Below are positions 1 to 12,505 of a stretch of DNA of 64,000 nucleotides, piece by piece. Where the stretch lies: NCBI GenBank assembly GCA_025345505.1, contig JANVCC010000011.1:1428849-1492848 (forward strand), given 5' to 3'. The DNA is from Todiramphus chloris collaris (taxonomy: Eukaryota > Chordata > Aves > Coraciiformes > Alcedinidae). How positions within the stretch are numbered: position 1 is the stretch's first letter; every line of letters begins with the position of its first letter. The notes beneath the pieces are model-generated. The model ran no database searches. It was not told the origin of the DNA and saw only the letters and a list, made by a program, of their open reading frames with translations. Position numbers and translations under genes: made by a program.

Positions 1-90
1 GTCTTTCTTGCCTTCTAAGGGCATGGTTCCCCTAAAAACACAACAATTTCCTCTGTAATGTTAAAGCAAGGAAGATTGTGCTCCCATCTA

Positions 91-620
91 GCCTTGAAGT
101 CCAGTTGTGCAGCCTGGTTTGTATCACCATACACAGCTCGGGTTTGCCAGCAGACTACCTGGTGCATAGCACAAACATTTGGCCTTCAGGCTCCTCTGGG
201 TCCTGTGTGATGCCCCATGGCCCTAGTTCATATTAATTATTGGAGAAGGGATAGGGGGTTTCAGTTCAAAGTGTCTGAAATATTAAATGGGTTGTGCTGC
301 AGCTTGCCAGGGTAATGTTTTTATAGTGAGAAACTGAGGGTAGGTGTTATGAGCTCTGAGATGTGGCATGGAGACTTGTGGGGGTGTTTGAAGGTGCAAA
401 GCTTGCTGGGACAGTATTGAAGGACTGAGCAAGGCAGAGGGAGCCAAAAGCAGTGCAGTCTCATCAGCAACACCTACTCTACTAAATAAAGCTGTCCAGG
501 GCCAATTCATTGGCCCTGAGGCCAAGTGTCACAGCATGGCTTGTATCCAAACACCTTAGCTCTCCTTTGCGTGAGATCAGGGTTTGGGAGTGAGCTAATG
601 ACAAAGCAGCACAGACAACT
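91..620 (+). repeat. Degraded ~0.4 kb tandem repeat unit, locus 1 (unclassified)
   Basis: A unit beginning near 91 recurs near 512. The block with GGCCCTGAGGCCAAG at 512 aligns with a diverged version near 92, and both are followed by a CAGC.TGG.TTGTATC stretch. The same unit occurs in the same orientation near 60,902-61,300. The best alignment is 272-302 against 61,076-61,106, with about 25 of 31 positions identical by eye, and 401-415 against 61,157-61,171 also matches well. The spacing implies a unit of about 390-420 bases. The second unit here decays before the CR1 copy that follows. I do not recognise the family; a satellite remnant or LTR fragments are both possible. Boundaries are approximate. 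Confidence 0.55.
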
Positions 621-764
621 GGTGCTTGCAGACCTGAGTTCACACCATGGACCATTCTTAGTAGTAGTGAAGATAACCTTAGAGATCTCAGGAATTATTT
701 CAGGGGTCTTTAAACCAGCTCCTCTATGGCTTAGAAGCAACAAGTACCTTCTTTTAGGAACTGC

Positions 765-1400
765 GGACAACAAGTTCACCATGAGCCAGCAATGTACCCT
801 TGTGACCAAGAAGACAAATTGTATCCTGGGGTGTGTTAAGAGTGTGCCCAAAAGGTCAAGGCTGGTTCTCGTCCCCCTCTGCCCTACTGAGGCTACATCT
901 GGTATATTGTGTCCAGTTCTGGACTCCTCAGTTCAAGAGAGACAAGGAACTACTGGAGAGAGTCCAACAGAGGCTACAGAGGTTCTGAGGGTACTGGAGG
1001 ATCTCTTTGGCAAGGAAAGACTGAGACACTGGTGCTGTTTAGCCTGGAGAAGAGAAGACTGAGAGGAGACCTGGTCAGTGCTGATCAATATCGTAAGGGC
1101 AGGTGACAAGAGGATGGGACTAGACTCTCTTCAGCAGTGACCAGCAACAGGACAAGGGACAATGGTCACAAACAGGAACACAGAAAGTTTGCTCTGAACA
1201 TGTGGAAAAACTTCTTTCCTGTGAGAGTGATGGAGCCTTGGAACTAGCTGCCCAGAGAGGTTGGGGAGTCTCCTTCTCTGGACATATTCAAAACTACCTG
1301 AGCAACCTGCTTCAGGCGACCCTGCTTTAGCAGAATTGTTGGATGAGATGATCTCCAGAGGCTCTTTCCAACCCCTAAAATTGTGTGATTCTGTGACTGA
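765..1400 (+). mobile_element. CR1 LINE fragment, 5'-truncated
   Basis: The stretch has the typical order of a CR1 3' portion: ACCATGAGCCAGCA near 780, 'TCCTGGGGTG' near 826, 'GTCCAGTTCTGGACTCC' near 912, 'AGCCTGGAGAAGAGAAG' near 1,041, and a decayed terminal 'GTGATTCTGTGACTG' at about 1,384-1,399. It is diverged and carries no intact reading frame. The start is uncertain; similarity could reach back to about 700. Confidence 0.85.
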
Positions 1401-2647
1401 TAAGGACTTCAGATTGTATTTTATAATACACCCTGAAATTATATGGTTTCTCAGGTGTCCTTCATTGGACACAACAGCAGCAGCACTGTCTGCCTTCAAG
1501 GACAAGGACATTCTAGAAGAGAAGCCCATCATGTTTTCTGGTTGCCCTTTCCATAGGTCATGCACACAGGCAACACCATTACTAAACAAGGCTATTATTA
1601 AGAAGGGTAATTTCACACAGGTATAGCAGACTCAAGATTTCATAGACATAGTCTCCTGCCATTAAAATTAAGTGGGCCCACTTTCTCGGAGGTATCTGTC
1701 TCTCATTACTGTCATATCTGAATGATACTCAAGCTGATATGAAAGCAAAAACCTTATCTTGCAGAAAGGGAAATATAGATGATATATCATAAGAAAATGT
1801 CACACCAAAAATCTATGCCTTTCATGTGAACCATGTCCACACCAGTGACAAGGGTTAACTTGTTACCTCAGATTTTGTACCATGTAACTCAATAGTTTTG
1901 TACAACATCATAACATACCAGTTATATCTTCTCAGCATCTTCCTGCATATGTTATGCAAAAGTTGGCTAATAGATCCCAAATGTTGCAGCTGTTTTATGA
2001 GCAAAGCCACATTAGCCTGGATAACAATCACTCAGAAAAAGGCTTGTAAAGCAGCTCTTTGTCATTAATTATTTTTTTTCTCAGACATTAAACAACCTCG
2101 TCCACCTAGATCATAAAATGTCTTCCTAACCCTGCAGACTGTTAAGAAGTGTGCCTGCAGACATTTACTGTCACATCTGGAGAAGCCTGCTCTATCATAA
2201 TGACTTCAATAGAGATTTCATGAGAAGACACATGGCAATTCAGTTGGATTCACCAAATCCCTTGCAAGGTGTTCGACACTGAGCACATAAGAGATGACTC
2301 CCTCTGTTTTGTGGTCTACACAACCTGGTGGTGCTCAGCTTGGTTTGAAGGTGAGTCTGCAGGACTAATATTGGATCAAGCTTACAGGTTATACAATTTT
2401 CTCTATTCCAGCGATCCTGTCCTTGACTTTCTTCTACATGTTTTGGATTCCTGAATGCCCCTGAGACCCTGGTGCATGATTGCTTCTCTGATACTTGCTA
2501 ACATGATGAAGTTGCATTACGTTCTCTTGAAAAGAAACCTATGTAGAAACCTCAGTCTTGACTACAAAATAGTTAACAAATGTTTTAGATCAAGACACAG
2601 TTCCAGTGTTTGTTGCAGTGCTAGTAGTAACTGGATGCTCCCTACTT
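1401..2647. other. Intergenic, nothing recognised
   Basis: Unique-looking AT-moderate sequence between two CR1 copies. Short open frames occur, but none shows a recognisable domain, splice context or codon bias. Confidence 0.6.
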
Positions 2648-2690
2648 AGAATCATAGAATTGTTTGGGTTGAAAAAGACCCTTAAGAAAG
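2648..2690 (-). mobile_element. CR1 3'-end stub abutting a second CR1 copy
   Basis: Reads as the reverse complement of a CR1 terminus (AGAATCATAGAATTG, then GGTTGAAAAAGACCC). It breaks off after about 43 bases, exactly where another CR1 terminus starts at 2,691. This looks like one CR1 inserted into, or duplicated onto, another. Confidence 0.75.
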
Positions 2691-3412
2691 AATCATAGAA
2701 TGTTTTGGGTCAGAAGGGACCTTTCAAGATCATCTAGTCCAACCTGTAGGTAACAAGGATATTTGCAACTAGAGCAGGTTGCTCAGAGTCCCATCCAACC
2801 TCCCCTGAAATGTTTCCAGGGATGGGGCATCTATTACCTCTCTGGGCAACCTGAGCCTTTGTCTCATCACCCTCAGTGTAAAAAATTTCTTCTTTATATT
2901 TAGTCTAAATCTCTCCTTTTTTAGTTTAAAACCATCAACCCTTGTCCTATCACAAAAGATGCTGTTAAAAAGATTGTCTCCATCTTTCTGACAAAAAAGA
3001 TGGAGCCTCCTTTAAGTACTGAAAGGAAGCAGGAAGGTGTCCATGGAGCCTTTTTCAGGCTGAGCAACCCCAACTCTCTCAACCTGGCCTCACAGCAGAG
3101 GGGTTCCAGCCCCCACATCATTTTTGTGGCTTCCTCTGGCCCCGCTCCAACAAGATCATGTCTCTTCTGTGCTGAGGACTCCAGAGCTGGACCCAACACT
3201 TTGTGGGGGGGGGGGGGTCTCAGCAGAGCAGAGCAGAGCAGAGCAGAGGGGCAGAATCCCCTCTCTCAACCTGCTGCCCACACTGCTTTGGATGCAGCCC
3301 AGGGTATGATTGGCTTCTGAGCTGCAAGAGGTTTCTGGCTCATGTCCAGCTTTTCAGCCACCAGTACCCCCAAGTCCTTCTCTGCAGGGCTAGTGTCAGT
3401 CATCAAGTCCAA
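2691..3412 (-). mobile_element. CR1 LINE fragment, 5'-truncated
   Basis: Reverse-complement CR1. It starts AATCATAGAATG, then 'GATCATCTAGTCCAACCTG' near 2,730, and 'CTCTCTGGGCAACCTG' near 2,838. It runs through the 'CCAGTACCCCCAAGTCCTTC' segment near 3,361-3,380. It contains a run of 13 G at 3,205-3,217 followed by a short (GAGCA)n expansion at about 3,223-3,247. No coding capacity remains. Confidence 0.88.
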
Positions 3413-6400
3413 GATGGTCAAGTCAAGATCAAGTGCAACTAATAACCTAGCATTGCCAATTGTACCACTATACCATGTCCCTGAGTGTCACATCTACTCT
3501 ATGGTTCAAATGTTTTCTAGTTGTCTCCACTTTGTGGTGTGGTGTAAAGGCTGCAGCGAACTGTCCATGATCTGATATAATGATACACTTTAATAGGGGC
3601 TTAGAAACTCACTAGTACACATATCATAGGTTGATCTGACAGTGGCTGTCAATGAAGAAGGGCCTTTGGGCCTTGCACTGGTCTTGCTGATGGAGCACAG
3701 ATAGCTGGAAGATGGTCATGCACTTTGCAATGTCATCTTCAAATGATAAAAGTGGCAACATTATATTTTCTGTTAAATGTCTCAATCCCTTCCTGGGCCT
3801 GGAAACCTGTGGCTTTGGGGACTTTGCCTACAACAAGGCTGTTTTCACAGAGGTGAGTGCAACACGAAATATTGCAAAATATAGACACAGAGAAACATTC
3901 CTTCCTAAAAAACAACAACAAAACAAACAAAGAAACAAAACCCAAAACAAAACAAAATAAAACACCAAAAAAACCCCACCAAACCCCAACAGTCTCCAAC
4001 CCCAACAATCTCCAATGTTACAAATCCAAGTATGAGAAATCTTGATGGAAGAAGTCTATTCTCTTGGTGAACAGGTTTTAACTCCTAAGTTTGATTTCAG
4101 GACAGGAAGGAAGTCCTTTTCATTAAACTTAAAAAAAAAAAGGGAAAGAAATACAGAGTTTACAAATTCCTTTCTATGGTCTTCCTTATTTTACAATCAT
4201 TACTGGAAATCCACTGGACTTTAAACCCTTCTGGCTTAAAAACCAATCAGGTGACATTTTAAAACACAGCCTTGAGGAGTGATTAGTGACTTCATTCCCT
4301 TGTTTTCCTTGATTGTTCCACTTTCTTTTCTCCATGATTCCCCACACTTTAGCCTTCCAGCCTACCCTTAAATCCATTAGCTGCTTTTTTTTGTGTGCAC
4401 AAAGGATCTAGACTTCCCAGTCATTTCTACAAGCAGGTCACAATTAACCACATATGCTTTAAAAAAGCCCACACAGGCTGTGCAAGTAGCACTCTATGCC
4501 TTGAGCCAACGAAAACTCCTGATTCTCTTTGCAGATCCTTTCCCACAGAGGCAAAGTGATGATGAAGTGGGTGTCACTGCCCCCATACACACTCATTTGC
4601 ACCCTCTTTGCAGGTCAGTTAGGCTGCAGGCTGTGAGCTGGGCCAAGGAGAGGTCTGTATGTCTTAATCTTCCTTCTGGTTTGTCCAGATCTTGGAAAAG
4701 ATGACACGTTTCACCAGCCCACTCTAGAAAAGGTTGCAACATCTGCTTGACAGGAAGGAAAAAAGACATAGTACAAGGATCCCATCCTTGTTTTCCCTTT
4801 TGACATGAAGCCAGAAAAGCCAATTGGGTTTTTATTTCCTCAGACGATTGTGGAGCTCAACTTCTCACCCTCCTATCAGTGCACCCTGAATGGAGTGTAC
4901 TGGACATTGGTGAGGTTTCATGGTGCCAGGAAGATCTTGTGGATGGATTCACCAGCCGCCTGACTAGATTCTTGAGACAGGAAGGCCAGGAAGGCCTCTA
5001 CTTCCCCTGCAGACGTCACCTTACAATACCTGACCATGTCTCCAGGGTCTCAGGGATGATACTAAGACCTTCTGCTGAGACACACATCTCTGTGGCCCAG
5101 GTGGACACCATTACAATGCACTGAACCTCTCAGGAGCTTGTTCTTGAACTCCCAGTGCCCAAAGTTATCTGAGCTAAGGAGACAGGGAAGCTATCCACTT
5201 CTGAAGCATTTTGGGATCAATCTCTGATCCTCATTGTGTGCTCCTCTCTCTGAGCAGCATATGAAGAGATCTCACAAAGAGGGAACAAGTATAACAGAGG
5301 AACAGAGGTTTCCTGTCAACTCTAAGACATGGGGAAAAGAGCAATTTGCTGCCAGTGATTCCAGGTTCACTGTCCTTGTCTCCTGTCCTTTGGGACATAT
5401 GAAGGAAATAGGGTTTTGTGACCTCCACTAGTACCCCTCAGGATGTTACACGCTTGTTTTACTCCAGAAGAACATTTGGCTCGACAGCTTTTCCAACTAC
5501 ATCTCACCTACATGCAGACAAAATATTGATAATTGTTCCCAGACTGCCATGGAGGGTCAGGGCTTCCTAGCACTCTCATCCTCTCTGTCTGTCTGCTGTG
5601 GAGAAAAAGCAGGAGCTCAGGAGAAATGTTAAGGACCCACCACTTTTTTCTCAGTCTCCTCCCTCAGCCTGCTGCCTCAGCCTCCAATTTATTAAGCAAG
5701 AAGGTAAATAACTAAATCAAAACCTGACATGGCATCACCACTGAGGATGGATGATGTGGTCCATATCTTGTGGTTATGAAATTGGTGGGTTTTACCTGAA
5801 AAAAGCAGTTTCTCTTTCTTCTGTCCCTTCACAATGTTGTGGCCTGGGAGCACTATCTGAGTTCTCTCCTTTGGTTATGAAATCTCCTGGGAAGCACTAG
5901 GACAAGAAAAATAGGCAAATGTGACCTAGCCATACCTTGCTATCCCCAGTGAAGGAAATCTGGATGGATATCAAGTGACTCCTGCTCCTTGCAGTCAAAA
6001 AGCTGCAACAGCTCATTTTTGAGGAGGGATAAAAAGAGAAGTGTATAACCTGTGTGTTGCTTGACTACTGACTAAAGGTCTATCTGTATATCCTTCTCAT
6101 GCCTCTGTTGTGCATCATTGAGGATTATGAAGGTGACAGGTATGTGAAAATGAGAGGGTGTCCTGGAAGGACATCCAAGAGGGATAATGAGGGATCTCTT
6201 TCAGTACAAGATCCTTCTTTTGTAGAATATGAAAAGGTGACAGGAGATCAAGAGAAGGATGTATGATTTCAGGAAAGGGAAATCAAAAGGTTATGAAACT
6301 CTTTAAGCCTTCAAGGCTATGTGTGTATTAAAGAGCCAGCTAGAGCCAGAGCAATGGCTCCAGCTATATTCCGTGGCCATCCAGACTGCTTAAATCTTAG

Positions 6401-8680
6401 CTTACTCGACACTGTGCCTGAAGACCCACACTAGCTAGTGAGCTCAGACAATATCCAGGCATGGTCTTCCTAGCAAAGGACAAGGATCCTTGACAAAAGT
6501 CGGTAGGGGCGAAGTCATGTGTTTGGGCAATAAAAAATCATCTGTCTGCAAGTTCTGCTGTGTCGCTTGCCCATGGGCAGCCAGCAAACAGGCTCCAGCC
6601 TGGTTTATTTACTAATCAAACGCAGCCAAAGATGCAGGTATCTCAGGGCTGTACCCAGGCGCCTGAGTCCAAGAAAGAAGTGTGATTTCCAACACATTTC
6701 TCTCTTTGGCAGTGCCTGTTGGCTGGGCTGAGACATTCCCCTGTGAAGCACTTCAGGCTGCTGTGATGCTGAAATGCCAGTGGTCCTAATTTAGTCATGT
6801 CCATCTGTCGATTGTCCCATCTGCTAACAGGTTTGAGTCTCCAATAGACCTTTCCCCATTCCTCTGATCCAGTGTATTTAAAAAAAACCAAACAAACAAG
6901 TACAGGATGGGTACCAGATAAACCATGGCACCCATTACAGGAACACAATATTCCATTAGTACCTCGCACCTTCCATGAGTAGCAGATCTGTTCTGGTCAA
7001 AACACTTAGTCTGATGTGGTTTCTGCAAGTGAGAATAATGTGGTCCATCTGGTAGCTCCAGAGCTGGGATTTAAGCCCAGCAGCTTGGTCAAAGTCCAAA
7101 CAGAAAGTTCAGCTGTAGCTGGGACACCATATTTAAAGGATAAGATGGTTTTCCACCCTCAAGCACACTCTTATGAAATTCCAGCTATAACTGAGCACAA
7201 AGGAGGGCAGGAAAATTAATTGATATTTCATAGAGAAATGCTTTTCTTTGACTTATTATGCTCATAGATTTAACATGTTTCAAAGGCAATTTAGGCAGAA
7301 TAGAGACAGGAAATCAGCTTCAAGAGTTTGGGATTATTATCGCTAAATTAATTTACATAACTCTACAAGGAGTACAGTTACTTGTTTTTAGTTCCAAGTA
7401 TCCCAATGATTGAACATTTAGTTGACCAATACTGAACTACCCTGGCAGTATTGCTACCTTAAACAGAGAAGTTCTGGGCTGTTTTACACAAAGATGAAAC
7501 ATGTCCCTGATGCCAATTTCTAATCACTGCTTATAGAGGGAGTCCAGGATGATCTAGCTCAACAATAGAGCTATCATATCTAGGCAGATAGGATATCATT
7601 TGTCTTTGATGCTCTTGAAACTTCAATCCCACCCACCCCAAATTTGCTGGAGCTGGCCACTGAGAGCAGAAGGCATTTGAAAGGATGAATGATGGACATA
7701 CAGACATTCATGAAGGCAGAAGAAGAATGTAGCAGAAGGCTTAAATACTTAGCAAATCAGGCTCCAAAGTTCAGTCACTCCATCTTACTAGAACTTGTTG
7801 CTTCTACAGCTCTCAGCTCTGATAGACAAACTCTGGCCAGGTTTGCTAGGAGATTTAGTATATTGCCACTCACAAGCGTTTGTTCCTTTCCTAACCCTCT
7901 GCCAGGCCTAGATAACTCCTTGAGTGGAGCAGGAGATGTTCACTAGGTTCTCAGATACCTCTAATCAGAGGTCCACATAGTGAGTGTCACTCCTTGAATT
8001 CATTTGCCCCAGGAACAGATCTGTCAGTCTTTCTGAGAAAATGAAATACATATCAAAAAATCCCTAAGTGCCACTTCCTATTAGCCCTCATACTGCACTG
8101 TTCTTTCCATCCATCACTGTGCTGCGTGGACACCTATTTCCATCTTCTTCCCTCCTGAGTATCCAACCTGTGGGCTGCATTCATCACAGCTCCAGATGCC
8201 TCTGGAGGCCCCTTACATCCCTGTAAAGCACTGTGGGCTCCAGCGGGGCTTGCAAGCTGTCAATACCTCATATGGGATATTCAGCACTTCCACTTCAAGT
8301 GACTTGCCCATGATGTAAGAGGGAGCTTAGACTATTATCACCCAGCTCTTGGTCAGTTCTTCAACGTCAAGTCCATCTTTCTTCTTGTTTAATCATGCAA
8401 ACAACATGGCAATATAAAAGATATGAAAAAAAGATGGCATAAAATACAACTACATTTTTACAAAATGTTCTTGTAGCTAATATAATACACAGTCCAATGC
8501 ACTTTACAAGGCAGACCCTCTAAAACCTGCTACCAAACACCAGGATTCATATGCTCAGCTGGTATAAATCATTGCTGCTGATTCACACCAGCTGAGAACC
8601 AGGTCACAATTGCCTAATTAAATAGCTTCTCTTTGAGCGAAAAGGTATACTATTAAAATAGTGTGACTATTTTATATAGC
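3413..8680. other. Intergenic, no gene recognised
   Basis: About 5.3 kb of unique-looking sequence. An A-rich (CAAAA)-like stretch lies at about 3,907-3,975 and an A12 run at about 4,130-4,141. Open frames are short and overlap on both strands. I find no domain signature, tRNA or paired splice sites supporting an exon. Confidence 0.55.
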
Positions 8681-9055
8681 CTATTGATGGAGAGAGAGAG
8701 AGAAAGTAGGGAAGTAAGTGGGAAAGAAAGGAAGAAAAAGATGAAAAGAGCAAGACAGAGCAGAAGAAACAAAAGGGAAGGGAAAGAAAGAAGGAAAGGA
8801 AGAGAGGAAGGAGGGAAAGGGAAAGGGAAAGGGAAAGGGAAAGGGAAAGGGAAAGGGAAAGGGAAAGGGAAAGGGAAAGGGAAAGGGAAAGGGAAGGGAA
8901 GGAAGGAAGGAAGGAAGGAAGGAAGGAAGGAAGGAAGGAAGGAAGGAAGGAAGGAAGGAAGGAAGGAAGGAAGGAAGGAAGGAAGGAAGGAAGGAAGGAA
9001 GGAGAGAAAAGAAAAGAAAAGAAAAGAAAAGAAAAGAAAAGAAAAGAAAAGAAGG
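8681..9055 (+). repeat. Compound polypurine microsatellite: (GA)n, (GGGAAA)n, (GGAA)n, (GAAAA)n
   Basis: Short (GA)n from about 8,690 grades into purine-rich sequence. (GGGAAA)n runs 8,813-8,895 (about 13 units), (GGAA)n 8,897-9,001 (about 26 units) and (GAAAA)n about 9,004-9,052. From 8,771 to 9,055 the plus strand contains no pyrimidine at all (285 bases). Long frames on both strands here are artefacts of the repeat. Confidence 0.98.
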
Positions 9056-9362
9056 CTTTTTTGGGAGTTCAATTACTTTCTTCTTTGGGAAAGAATGGGG
9101 AAGTTTGGGAAGCCCAGACTAAATCACTCTACAATGATAACAGGGTGATACGAAGAGCAGTAAAACTAATTTATTGAGCTGAGTTTATCTGATTCCAGGG
9201 AAAGTGAGCACTGCTGAGTGCAGCTCTGACTGGCTTGCATTTGACAAGACACACAGTTCAGATGCAAAATTACATTAAGCAGATGTAGCCCATTAAGAAG
9301 CTGACTCTGAAAATGTACTTTATCCTGTCAAGGCAAATCCTAGTTGAAAACTTTGGGCCTTT

Positions 9363-9385
9363 AAAAAAAAAAAAAAAAAAAAAAA
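9363..9385 (+). repeat. Poly(A) run
   Basis: An uninterrupted run of about 23 A. No element body ending here is recognised immediately upstream, so it is listed only as a simple repeat. Confidence 0.9.
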
Positions 9386-12320
9386 GGCCTCCAAGAAGAT
9401 GTTCTATTTTGGGGTTTATTGCTTTAATCTTTTTTGTGTCAGTCCTACTTACAGGGTGATGATAAATATAAACCCACCTCCAGCGGATTTCTAACATAAC
9501 ATAACTCCATTATCTAGCCTCAGCTAGGGCGGTGAAAAGTCCCTTAGCATGAAATCCAGAAGAACCAGTCCTGGATTCAATTATGATCCAGAATTAGATG
9601 AGGTTGGCCAGTGCTCAGAGGCAAACCAGGTAAAACACAAATCATATGTTCCTACCCCAGACCAGGCTAAAAGGTAGAATAATGGAGGGGGTGCAACCAG
9701 TTCATTCCTTCCTTGAACCCAACCATAATGAAGATGGTTCTGGGTTAGCTCAGATGTAGGTGTCTCCATCACTGTCACCCGAAGCTACATGAGATCACTG
9801 TCACTCCAGGTGCCTTTCTGCATGAGAGCTCCTGGAAAAATGTGGGATATGGTGCAGAAGGAAAAGTTGGATGGGATTTGAGATCTGTGGAGTTGCATTT
9901 GATTGTGATAAAAGAGGGCGGGAGTTTTATTTAATAAAATCTTTTTGTGAATTCCCAGACTCAATTCTTTTTTATCTATCCTATTTTATATACCTGCATT
10001 AGTTATAAAGCTGGGAAGGAACAATTGGTCTGAACTAAAAAAGGACAAAATATACAATAATATATTAGTCACTGAGGCACTCAATTCTCACTATTGAATT
10101 TAGGTGAGCAAAAGGCACTTTGGAGCATTTTCCTCTGCATGCTGATTTTTTTTTAATTTTTTTTTTTTCCCCTTTGGAGTATTTCAGCTCATTCTCCATG
10201 ACTCCTTTATTCTTATGTATTTCATCCAGTACACACACCACTGAGAGAAATGTTCAAAAGAACCACCAGAATATCAGCAACAGGAATGAAGGTCAATCTC
10301 ATTAGACTGGCCATGATCATTTTGAGGAGAAAAAGGATGATGTTGAAAGGATGATCGGTGTGTTTCTATGCATGAAGATATCTCAGCTTATCTAAGTCTC
10401 CTAAAGGTAACCCAAGGCACGCACTTAGGCTATTAACCAGACTACATAGAGTAATGGAAAATATATTGTAAGGAGAAATCCTCTACCATCAATTTAATAT
10501 TCATGTAAAACACAGTTACTGTATGGCATTCATTTTGTTCTTTGAAGTTTCTTTGTTTACATTTTATTATCTGGAATAACCTCCTTATTGGTTGGTGGAA
10601 AAAAAAAAAAAAAGTTACTTTGTACCAGAGCAATTAACAATATGAGTCAAGTTCTGAGGACTTGCAACTGACATTAGATTGCAACCACAAAGTGGACAGT
10701 GTGCTTGGATGGTTTGTTTTTCTTTTGAACTCCATGAAAAGTAACATTTTTAAGTTTCCTTGGAATTACATGCAAATCTCCAGATGAAAATGTTCCCTCT
10801 AAAGGAGAAAAGAGGAAAAAAGTAGATCTAACCAGCTAAATTTATATGTTTACAATGCTTAATTTCATCCATTCATTTTCATTGTTTTATTTGGAAGTGT
10901 CTTTAAGTAATTTATGAAAAATAATAGATGCCAGCTGTAATCATCTTGGTATTGGGAGTTATATAGGAAGCTAATTGTCATGCTTTACAACTAATTAGCT
11001 TGGTTTATAACAAGTCCAAACATCAAAAAATGAGGACCTCTACACCAAGATCCAGGTTAAGGATAAATCTCATCCGACTTCTGACATCTGGTGTATGGGT
11101 GTCTACATAAAAGGGTCGCACTAAGTCCCAAAGGACACAATTCATCTTGCCCTGCTCCCCACTTTGGAGGCACACCAGGTTTCTAGTGCTCTAGAAATAT
11201 CTTCCTTGATAGCACAAGGGCTGAGGACAGACAGCTTACTCCACAATCTGTGTGATGTCACAGGAGGAGAATTCCTTCTGGGGGATTTCATTCAACAACT
11301 TGAGAGTTTTCACTAAGGCCCTGTTTAACTCAGAAGCCCCTCTGGGTGATTTTGGGCTGTAAGGACTAGATCTGGAGGTCTGACCTGAACTATATGTGCC
11401 AGTGGTAATTATGGGGAAGGATCAGCCCTATGGCTTTTCAGAGCTCATGTGTGAATGTCACCCATGGTGGACCTGGAAGACCCCTTAGGACCAGTGTTGA
11501 TGTTCCTCTCGAGACTCCCACGGGGCCAATATCACTCTGAAGTCCTTTGCAAACCCTCAAATGTCACCAAATGCTTCACTGTAGACTGCTGAGAGGAGCC
11601 CTACATCCAGTGGAGGAAGAGTTATGTGTAGGGGTCAGGGTGAGCTGGGGAGTTGAGGCTGCCTTAAATCAGCCAACTCTTTGCAACTGTCAGCTTGACG
11701 CTTTTATGTCGTGCCGAGGGCTGCTTCTCAAGCATGGCTATACAGAGTTTCTAGCTGTCATTTCCCACTTTCCCTAAATGCAAAGATACTTCCAGCTTGC
11801 ATTCCCCTACCCCCAGCTTGTACATTGCCTGCAGCAAGGAAGGAAGCACCTGCAGAGGTGAGCACTGAGGTGGTATTTTAATCTGTCTCAGCCAGATGAG
11901 GAGAACAGCCCTGGACAGAGCAGGAGTTTAGAAAAGAAAACAGTTTTTCTGCCTGAACCTGTCCCTGGTCAATATGTGCAGCACTTTGTAAAATTAACTG
12001 CATATTGAACAGGTAGAAGAGCGGGAAGTAGCTGCAGGTGGTGTGTGTTTTCTGTGTCTTCATGCAGCTCTAGAGAGACCTTGGAGATAGCTACCAGTAC
12101 ATTTTCTTTGGTGATGAAGTTGTTGCTATCAATGACTTTTATAATGACCCAAATTATAACATCTCCTCCTAAAATTCCAACTATTTAGGATAATCCTATT
12201 TGTCTGAACCTCTAGGGGTATGTGGCAGCTCAATTGCAATGTCCTCAAGGATCAGCTTCTTTCTGAAAATTCATACTGAACTTCAGAGAAAAGAGAGATT
12301 TTAAATCCATGATTATTTAG
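9386..12320. other. Intergenic, no gene; AT-rich block near 10,860-11,030
   Basis: No exon or RNA gene recognised. The segment around 10,860-11,030 is AT-rich. It contains a perfect 9-bp inverted repeat (AAGCTAATT at 10,968-10,976 and AATTAGCTT at 10,993-11,001) built of homeodomain-type TAATT cores. The ATTTAGGATAATCC motif seen at the start of the minisatellite at 12,321 also occurs once in advance near 12,183. Confidence 0.5.
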
Positions 12321-12448
12321 GATAATCCAAAATACTTTGACATTTAGGATGAGATGTTATAATCTGGGATAATCTTAAATATTTTGAAATTTAGGATGAG
12401 ATGTTATAATCTGGGATAACCCTAAATAGTTTGAAATTTAGGATGAGA
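12321..12448 (+). repeat. 47-bp minisatellite, about 2.7 units
   Basis: Unit 1 is 12,321-12,367, unit 2 is 12,368-12,414, and a partial unit 3 is 12,415-12,448. Each starts GATAA and carries TTTAGGATGAGA. Units 1 and 2 share GATGTTATAATCTGG. The units differ by only a few substitutions, suggesting recent duplication. Confidence 0.93.
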
Positions 12449-12455
12449 AACAATA

Positions 12456-12505
12456 GGGAAGGAAGGAAGGAAGGAAGGAAGGAAGGAAGGAAGGAAGGAA
12501 GGAAG
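12456..12505 (+). repeat. (GGAA)n microsatellite
   Basis: About 12 uninterrupted GGAA units immediately after the 47-bp minisatellite. It has the same motif and strand as the arrays at 8,897 and 59,001. Confidence 0.97.

Noticed and set aside
526-1062. 178-codon plus-strand open frame
   Set aside because: Its second half is the CR1 copy that starts near 765; the first half is the eroded ~0.4 kb repeat. No protein family is recognisable.
8813-9001. Regular repeat array considered as CRISPR-like
   Set aside because: Units are 4-6 bases without spacers; this is a eukaryotic microsatellite.
8663-9148. Lys/Gly-rich 161-codon frame and its minus-strand Phe/Pro/Ser-rich partner
   Set aside because: Both are translations of the purine microsatellite; repeats with periods of 6 and 4 leave frames open on both strands.
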